Origin: Rhodocyclaceae bacterium
GTDB taxonomy: Bacteria; Pseudomonadota; Gammaproteobacteria; Burkholderiales; Rhodocyclaceae
Assembly: GCA_025353195.1 (NCBI GenBank)
Contig: JANXRC010000274.1
Coordinates: 1 to 44,645, forward strand
Reading direction: 5' to 3'
Length of the DNA: 44,645 bases
Shown: positions 37,910 through 44,645 of the stretch, piece after piece
How the letters are laid out: every line of letters starts with the position of its first letter
Numbering within the stretch: the first letter of the stretch is position 1
Translations under genes and position numbers: made by a program
Notes under the pieces: model-generated
What the model was told of the DNA's origin: nothing
The model's database searches: none
What the model saw: only the letters and a program-made list of their open reading frames with translations

Positions 37910-38635
37910 ATGCGCCTGATTTCCGTCCTGCTGTTTATCTTTTCTGCCGTGCTTGCCCAAGGTGTTGCTGCCCAGGTACGCATCTATTGTTGTGATGATG
38001 CCAAGGGGCGCAAGGTGTGCGGTGATTTTTTGCCCCCGGCATGCCAGGGCCGGGCTTATGAAGAGCGCGACAATCTCGGCTTTGTCTCAAAAAAGGTGGA
38101 AGCTCCGCTGACCGAGGAGCAGCAGGCGCGCCGCGACGCTGAAATGGCGAAGAAGGAAGAAGCGAAGAAAAAGGCGGGCGAGGAACGCCGCCGCACGATT
38201 GCCTTGCTGTCAACCTATTCCAGCGAAAAAGATATCAATTCGGCGCGAGATCGCGCCTTGGCCGAAATTGACAAGAACCTGAAGCAGGCCCAGCAGCGAC
38301 TGGAGGAAGCCAACAAGAAGAAACAGAAGCTTGACGGGGACAAGGAGTTCTACAAGGGCAAGCCGCTACCGGATCAGGTCAGGGCGGAGGTCCGCGACAA
38401 CGAAAAGGAAATCAAGGCGCAACAGGGGACGGTGGATGCCAAGCTCAAGGAAATGGAAGAAGTGCGTGGCCGCTTCGCCGAGGAGAAGAAGCGCTATCTC
38501 GAGCTGACGGGCAAGAAGTCGACCGAAGCGACGCCTGCGGTGCCGGCTACTGCACCGGCACCAGCAGCACTGCCCGAAGCCGCACCGGCGGCGCAGCCGC
38601 CGGCTGCAGCAGCCAAACCGGCCGCGAAGAAGTAA
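37910..38635 (+). CDS. exported coiled-coil protein (DUF4124-like N-terminus)
   Basis: Signal peptide MRLISVLLFIFSAVLAQGVAAQ, Lys/Glu-rich coiled coil, Ala/Pro tail. Confidence 0.75.
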   Translation: MRLISVLLFIFSAVLAQGVAAQVRIYCCDDAKGRKVCGDFLPPACQGRAYEERDNLGFVSKKVEAPLTEEQQARRDAEMAKKEEAKKKAGEERRRTIALLSTYSSEKDINSARDRALAEIDKNLKQAQQRLEEANKKKQKLDGDKEFYKGKPLPDQVRAEVRDNEKEIKAQQGTVDAKLKEMEEVRGRFAEEKKRYLELTGKKSTEATPAVPATAPAPAALPEAAPAAQPPAAAAKPAAKK

Positions 38636-40087
38636 TCAGGCGCCGAGTTTTTTCTTCAGCAGGTCGGTGACCTGCTGCGGATTGGCCTTGCCGCGGGTGG
38701 CCTTCATGGTCTGTCCGACCAGCGCGTTGAAAGCCTTTTCCTTGCCGGCGCGATATTCCTCGACCGATTTCTGATTGGCAGCCAGTACCTCATCCACCAG
38801 CGCCTCGAGCGCGCCGCTATCGGTGATCTGCTTCCAGCCTTTCGCCTCGATCACTGCGTCGGCATCCTTTCCGTCACCGGCCCAGAGGGCCTCGAACACA
38901 TCCCTGGCGATCTTGTTGGAGATCGTATTGTCGGCAATGCGGCGAATGATGCCGGCGAGTTGCTGCGCTGAAAGCGGCGCCGCGGCAATCTCCAGTCCTT
39001 CCTTGTTGAGTCGGGCTGCCAACTCGCCCATTACCCAGTTGGCGCAGAGCTTGGCATTTTCCAAGCCTGCGGCCGCTGCGCAGTCCTCGAAGTAACGGGC
39101 GGTGTCGCGGGTGGCGACAAGCTGAGCTGCGTCGTAAGCGGAAAGGCCGTACTGGACTATGAAACGCGCGGTCATCGCGTCAGGCAGTTCCGGCATTCCG
39201 CGCTTCACTTCCGCGATCCAGTCCGCCGTGATTTCCAGCGGCAGCAGATCGGGATCGGGAAAATAACGGTAATCGTGCGCGTCTTCCTTGCTGCGCATCG
39301 ACCGCGTTTCACCACTGTCGGGATCGAACAGCACGGTGGCTTGCCGTATGGCGCGGCCTTCCTCGATCTCGTTGATCTGCCATTGCACCTCGAAGTCGAT
39401 CGCCTGTTGCATGAAGCGGAAGGAGTTGAGGTTCTTGATCTCGCGCCGGGTGCCGAATTCCTTCTGTCCCGTCGGTCGCACCGACACGTTGGCATCACAG
39501 CGAAACGAGCCTTCCTGCATGTTGCCGTCGCAGATGCCGATCCACTGCACCAGGGCATGCAGCGCCTTGGCATAGGCAACGGCCTCGGCGCTTGATCGCA
39601 TGTCCGGCTCGGTGACGATTTCCAGGAGAGGGGTGCCGGCGCGGTTCAAGTCGATGCCGGTCTTGCCGTGAAAATCCTCATGCAGCGATTTGCCGGCATC
39701 CTCTTCGAGATGTGCTCGTGTCAGATGCACGAACTTCTCGGTCGCCGTCTCACCAGCGCCGACTCTTATGTTCAAGCCGCCGCCCAACACTACGGGAATT
39801 TCGAACTGGCTGATCTGGTAGCCCTTGGGCAGGTCCGGGTAGAAATAATTCTTGCGCGCGAAGACCGAGCGCGGCGCGATCTTCGCCCCGACGGCGAGGC
39901 CGAACTTGATGGCGCAGACCACCGCTTCGCGGTTGAGCACCGGCAGGACACCGGGCAGCGCGATGTCCACGGCGCTGGCCTGCACATTCGGCTCGGCGCC
40001 GAAAGCGATGCTGCTGCCGGAAAATATCTTCGACTGCGTCCGCAGCTGGGCATGGGTTTCCAGCCCGATGACGACTTCCCAATTCAT
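38636..40087 (-). CDS. gatB: aspartyl/glutamyl-tRNA(Asn/Gln) amidotransferase subunit B
   Basis: [26 protein letters not shown]...[18 protein letters not shown]...[17 protein letters not shown]-type motif. Confidence 0.95.
   Translation of the reverse strand: MNWEVVIGLETHAQLRTQSKIFSGSSIAFGAEPNVQASAVDIALPGVLPVLNREAVVCAIKFGLAVGAKIAPRSVFARKNYFYPDLPKGYQISQFEIPVVLGGGLNIRVGAGETATEKFVHLTRAHLEEDAGKSLHEDFHGKTGIDLNRAGTPLLEIVTEPDMRSSAEAVAYAKALHALVQWIGICDGNMQEGSFRCDANVSVRPTGQKEFGTRREIKNLNSFRFMQQAIDFEVQWQINEIEEGRAIRQATVLFDPDSGETRSMRSKEDAHDYRYFPDPDLLPLEITADWIAEVKRGMPELPDAMTARFIVQYGLSAYDAAQLVATRDTARYFEDCAAAAGLENAKLCANWVMGELAARLNKEGLEIAAAPLSAQQLAGIIRRIADNTISNKIARDVFEALWAGDGKDADAVIEAKGWKQITDSGALEALVDEVLAANQKSVEEYRAGKEKAFNALVGQTMKATRGKANPQQVTDLLKKKLGA
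39753..39768 (+). repeat. dispersed motif, copy 3 (in gatB, antisense to the gene)
   Basis: ACCAGCGCCGACTCTTATG. Confidence 0.7.
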
Positions 40088-41553
40088 TTCACGCCTCCCG
40101 GCATCCGCGTGTGCCAGTCGGTGGCTTTCTGGTACTGGTGCGCCACGTTGAGCATCTTCGCCTCGCCGAACCAGTTGCCGATGATCTGCAGGCCCACTGG
40201 CATGTTGTTGTTGCCGAAGCCGCAGGGCAGCGACATGCCCGGCAGTCCGGCGAGGTTGGTGGAGATGGTGTAGATGTCGGACAGGTACATCTGCACCGGA
40301 TCGGCGCTCTTGGCGCCGAAGGCGAACGCCACCGAGGGCGAGGTCGGCCCCATCATCACGTCGCACTGCTTGAAGGCCGCAACAAAGTCGGCGGCGATGA
40401 GACGGCGGATCTTCTGCGCCTGCAGGTAGTAGGCGTCGTAGTAGCCGTGCGACAGCACATAGGTGCCGATCAGGATGCGCCGCTTCACTTCGGCGCCGAA
40501 GCCCTGCGCCCTGCTGCGCGAGTACATCTCCGCCAGGTCGGCATACTCCGGAGCCCGGTGGCCGTAGCGCACGCCATCGAAACGAGACAGGTTGGAGCTG
40601 GCCTCGGCCGGTGCGATCACGTAATAGGCGGGCACCGAGAGACCGGAGTTGGGCAGGCGCACTTCCACGGTGGTGGCGCCCAGCTTGCGGTACTCGGTCA
40701 GCGCGACGTCGACGGCGGCGCGCACGTCGGCATCCATGCCCTCGCCGAAAAACTCCTGCGGCAAGCCGATTCTCAGCCCGGCCAGCGGTTTCTCCAGATC
40801 GCGGCTGTAATCCTCGCCGGGACGCTCGAGCGAAGTGGAATCACGGGGGTCGAAGCCGGCCATCGCATTCAGCAGCAGCGCGCAGTCTTCCGCGCTCTTC
40901 GCCATCGGACCGCCCTGGTCGAGACTGGAGGCGAAGGCGATCATGCCGTAGCGCGATACCACGCCGTAAGTTGGCTTGAGGCCGGTGAGACCGCACAGGG
41001 CCGCCGGCTGGCGGATCGAGCCGCCGGTGTCGGTGCCTGTGGCTGCGGGCGTGAGGCGTGCCGCGATGGCCGCAGCCGAACCGCCCGAAGACCCACCGGG
41101 CACGCAGGAGACATCCCAGGGATTCTTTACCGGCCCGAAATACGAGGTTTCGTTCGACGAGCCCATGGCGAACTCGTCCATGTTGAGCTTGCCCAGCGTC
41201 ACCATGCCCGCGGCGGCGAGCTTTTCGACCACGTTGGCGTCGTAGGGCGAAACAAAGTTGGCGAGCATTTTCGAGCCGCAGGTCGTGCGCCAACCCCTGG
41301 TGCAGAAGATGTCCTTGTGCGCCAGGGGTATTCCGGTGAGCGCCGTAACGTCAGCACCGACTCTTAGTTTCTCGTCGGCGTTCCGCGCCTGGGCCAGCGT
41401 CTTTGCGCGGTCGGTGGTGATGAAGGCGTTGAGCGCGCGATTGAACTTGTCGATGCGGTCGAGAAAGAGGGTCGCCAGCTCGACGGCGGAAACCTTCTTC
41501 GCCGCCAGCGCCGCAGAGAGCTCGCGGAGCGATGAATTGATCAGGTCGCTCAT
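40084..41553 (-). CDS. gatA: aspartyl/glutamyl-tRNA(Asn/Gln) amidotransferase subunit A
   Basis: [25 protein letters not shown]...[17 protein letters not shown]...[16 protein letters not shown]. Confidence 0.95.
   Translation of the reverse strand: MSDLINSSLRELSAALAAKKVSAVELATLFLDRIDKFNRALNAFITTDRAKTLAQARNADEKLRVGADVTALTGIPLAHKDIFCTRGWRTTCGSKMLANFVSPYDANVVEKLAAAGMVTLGKLNMDEFAMGSSNETSYFGPVKNPWDVSCVPGGSSGGSAAAIAARLTPAATGTDTGGSIRQPAALCGLTGLKPTYGVVSRYGMIAFASSLDQGGPMAKSAEDCALLLNAMAGFDPRDSTSLERPGEDYSRDLEKPLAGLRIGLPQEFFGEGMDADVRAAVDVALTEYRKLGATTVEVRLPNSGLSVPAYYVIAPAEASSNLSRFDGVRYGHRAPEYADLAEMYSRSRAQGFGAEVKRRILIGTYVLSHGYYDAYYLQAQKIRRLIAADFVAAFKQCDVMMGPTSPSVAFAFGAKSADPVQMYLSDIYTISTNLAGLPGMSLPCGFGNNNMPVGLQIIGNWFGEAKMLNVAHQYQKATDWHTRMPGGVK
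41351..41366 (+). repeat. dispersed motif, copy 4 (in gatA, antisense to the gene)
   Basis: TCAGCACCGACTCTTAG, two differences from copy 3. Confidence 0.6.
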
Positions 41554-41837
41554 TCGACAACTCTGGGTACTAGATACAGCCCGGCCTCGGTTTCCGGCGC
41601 AAGCGCCTGGAAATCCGCACGGCGATCGGTCTCGGTGATCCTGTCGGGACGCAGGCGCTGGACCACGTCCACGGCGTGAGCCATCGGTTCAATGCCTGTG
41701 GTATCAACCGCTTGCAGTTGTTCGATAAAGCCGAGGATGCCGTTCAGCTGGTCGCGCGTGGTTTCCCGCTCCGCGGCGGAAAGCTCGATGCGGGACAAAA
41801 GGGCGATGCGGGCGACGTCTTCCAGGGTCAGGGACAT
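41550..41837 (-). CDS. gatC: aspartyl/glutamyl-tRNA(Asn/Gln) amidotransferase subunit C
   Basis: [54 protein letters not shown]. Confidence 0.95.
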   Translation of the reverse strand: MSLTLEDVARIALLSRIELSAAERETTRDQLNGILGFIEQLQAVDTTGIEPMAHAVDVVQRLRPDRITETDRRADFQALAPETEAGLYLVPRVVE

Positions 41838-41915
41838 GATGACAAGTGGGGGCGAGTGAGGTTGGACCGGCGTGAAACAAGGCCTGATCGGCGCTTAAAT
41901 TGACCGGCGCGATAG

Positions 41916-43022
<1,107 letters not shown>

Positions 43023-43116
43023 GGCTCGCCCCGTGTAGTTTGCAAGCTAGCCCCGCGTCCGCTGACCTTGGGGCGCCACCGGGTTCCCATCTTTTCTTGA
43101 GAGCACACCTGCCTTG

Positions 43117-44034
43117 ATGTCCGCTGTTGGTCATGCTCCGCCGCCCTTCTTCAAGCGGGGTCCGGCGCCGCTGGTGCGGCTGGCCTTCTTCGTCTCGCTT
43201 TCGCTGATCCTGCTGGTTGCCGATCTGCGCTTTCATACCCTGGAGTGGGCGCGCCTGGCAGTCGCCACGGTGGCCTGGCCCTTGCAGCGCATGACCTGGA
43301 TTCCGATTGACGTCGCCGGCGACTTCGGCAGCTATCTGGCGCGGCAATCCACGCTCCTGAAAGAGAATGAGGAACTTCGCCGGCGCCAGCTCGGCACCGC
43401 CAACCTGTTGCTGCGCCAGCAGCATCTCGAGCAGGAAAACATGCGGCTGCGAGCGTTGCTCGACATGCGGGCGCGGCTACCGGCCGAAGGGCGCATCGTC
43501 GAGATTCTCTATGCGGCGCGCGATCCTTTCTCGCGTCGGGTGATTATCGACAAGGGCATCCAGCAAGGCATCAGCGCCGGTCAGGCGGTAGTCGATGACG
43601 TCGGCATTATCGGTCAGGTAGTGCGCGTGTTCCCGCTTACCGCAGAAGTGTTGCTGCTCACCGACAAGGATCAGGCCATACCGGTAGAGGTGCAGAGAAA
43701 TGGCCTGCGCGCCATCCTCGCGGGTGCCGGAGCCGGCATGATGGAGCTGCGCTTCCTGGCGGCGAACGCCGACGTGCAGGCTGGCGACATTCTGATGACC
43801 TCGGGGCTGGACGGCGTCTATCTGCCGGGCCTGCCGGTGGCCAAGGTGGTCAAGGTCGACCGCGACAGCGCCTACTCGTTTGCCCGCATTACCTGTGCGC
43901 CGCTGGCGGGTGTCGAGCGCCACGGCCTGGCGCTGGTGCTCGGCGGTCGCACCGCGCTGCCGCCGCAACCGGACGATTTGCCGACAGCCGAAGAGCCAAG
44001 CCGCGGCAAGCGGATAAAGAAGAAAGCACGATAG
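43117..44034 (+). CDS. mreC: rod shape-determining protein MreC
   Basis: One N-terminal TM, then coiled coil LKENEELRRRQ...; follows mreB. Confidence 0.93.
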   Translation: MSAVGHAPPPFFKRGPAPLVRLAFFVSLSLILLVADLRFHTLEWARLAVATVAWPLQRMTWIPIDVAGDFGSYLARQSTLLKENEELRRRQLGTANLLLRQQHLEQENMRLRALLDMRARLPAEGRIVEILYAARDPFSRRVIIDKGIQQGISAGQAVVDDVGIIGQVVRVFPLTAEVLLLTDKDQAIPVEVQRNGLRAILAGAGAGMMELRFLAANADVQAGDILMTSGLDGVYLPGLPVAKVVKVDRDSAYSFARITCAPLAGVERHGLALVLGGRTALPPQPDDLPTAEEPSRGKRIKKKAR

Positions 44035-44556
44035 ATGCAACCCACCCACGCCTCGCGCCGCATTTTGCTGCCGGTCAGAAACTGGTTCATCGTGTTGACG
44101 CTCTTTCTCGCTTTGCTGCTGAACCTGATTCCGTTCGGGAGGCTGCCCGGCATTCCCGACTGGGTGGCCCTGGTGCTGGCGTTCTGGTGCGTCCATCAAC
44201 CCCTGAAAGTAGGCATGGCGGCCGCCTTTGTGCTCGGTCTGGCGATGGACGTGGCCGACGCCAGCGTGATGGGGCAACATGCGCTGGCCTACGTGTTGCT
44301 GGCTTTCGCCGCTGCCGGGCTGTCGCGTCGCGTGCTGTGGTTTCCCCTCTCGCAGCAGGCGTTGCAGCTGCTGCCCCTGCTGCTTGGCATGCAATTGGTC
44401 ATGTTGGTGACGCGAATGATCAGCGGTGCCGAATTTCCCGGCGTGCTGTGGTTTCTTTCCAGCTTTACCGCTGCGCTACTGTGGCATCCGGTGACCTACC
44501 TGCTCCTGATTCCGCAGTTCCGGCCGGAAGACAAAGATGTGCACCGGCCGATCTGA
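44035..44556 (+). CDS. mreD: rod shape-determining protein MreD
   Basis: Multi-pass membrane protein after mreC; GLAMDVADASVMGQHALAYVLL. Confidence 0.92.
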   Translation: MQPTHASRRILLPVRNWFIVLTLFLALLLNLIPFGRLPGIPDWVALVLAFWCVHQPLKVGMAAAFVLGLAMDVADASVMGQHALAYVLLAFAAAGLSRRVLWFPLSQQALQLLPLLLGMQLVMLVTRMISGAEFPGVLWFLSSFTAALLWHPVTYLLLIPQFRPEDKDVHRPI

Positions 44557-44613
44557 GAGCCAAGGGAAAGGGCAAACCGCAGTGTCCGTCGAGCGCAGCG
44601 AGCAAGCTAGTCG

Positions 44614-44633
44614 CCCCCGCCCCGGGGCGGGGG
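44614..44633. repeat. perfect GC palindrome after mreD
   Basis: CCCCCGCCCCGGGGCGGGGG. Confidence 0.6.
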
Positions 44634-44645
44634 GCGTAACGGGGA

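Noticed and set aside
40111-41367. 418-aa ORF on the + strand
   Set aside because: Antisense to gatA.

Overview
The window is a 44.6 kb piece of a GC-rich bacterial chromosome. Gene families (TtcA, BPSS1780-type membrane protein, Rng, UbiH-type, GatCAB, MreBCD, yqjD/E/K-type) suggest a betaproteobacterium, possibly Rhodocyclales-like (inference). About 1-7.04 kb is a lower-GC accessory segment. It holds a four-gene cluster of exported proteins of unknown function, a decayed tyrosine recombinase and a DUF4160/DUF2442 pair, and it ends at a 45-nt 3' fragment of a tRNA-Phe-like gene followed by a strong hairpin. This looks like the right edge of an integrated island. The rest is housekeeping (tcdA, ttcA, nadD-rsfS-rlmH-maf-rng, sodC, xthA, pyrE, gatCAB, mreBCD) plus a full formate dehydrogenase locus of about 10 kb with fdhD, mobA and a sigma54-type two-component system. 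The main points for follow-up are: (1) a 48-bp repeat (45/48 identical) lying in the same reading frame inside two unrelated genes, nadD and a torD-like gene, resembling a protein-coding palindromic repeat; (2) a dispersed motif CCAGCGCCGACTCTTR, four copies in the same orientation, two of which force rare codons in gatA/gatB; (3) an in-frame amber codon in pyrE; (4) a textbook sigma54/IHF/UAS layout upstream of the fdh operon; (5) the uncharacterised exported four-gene cluster on the island; (6) the tRNA-Phe 3' fragment as island boundary. All calls come from reading the sequence and ORF translations; no searches were run.
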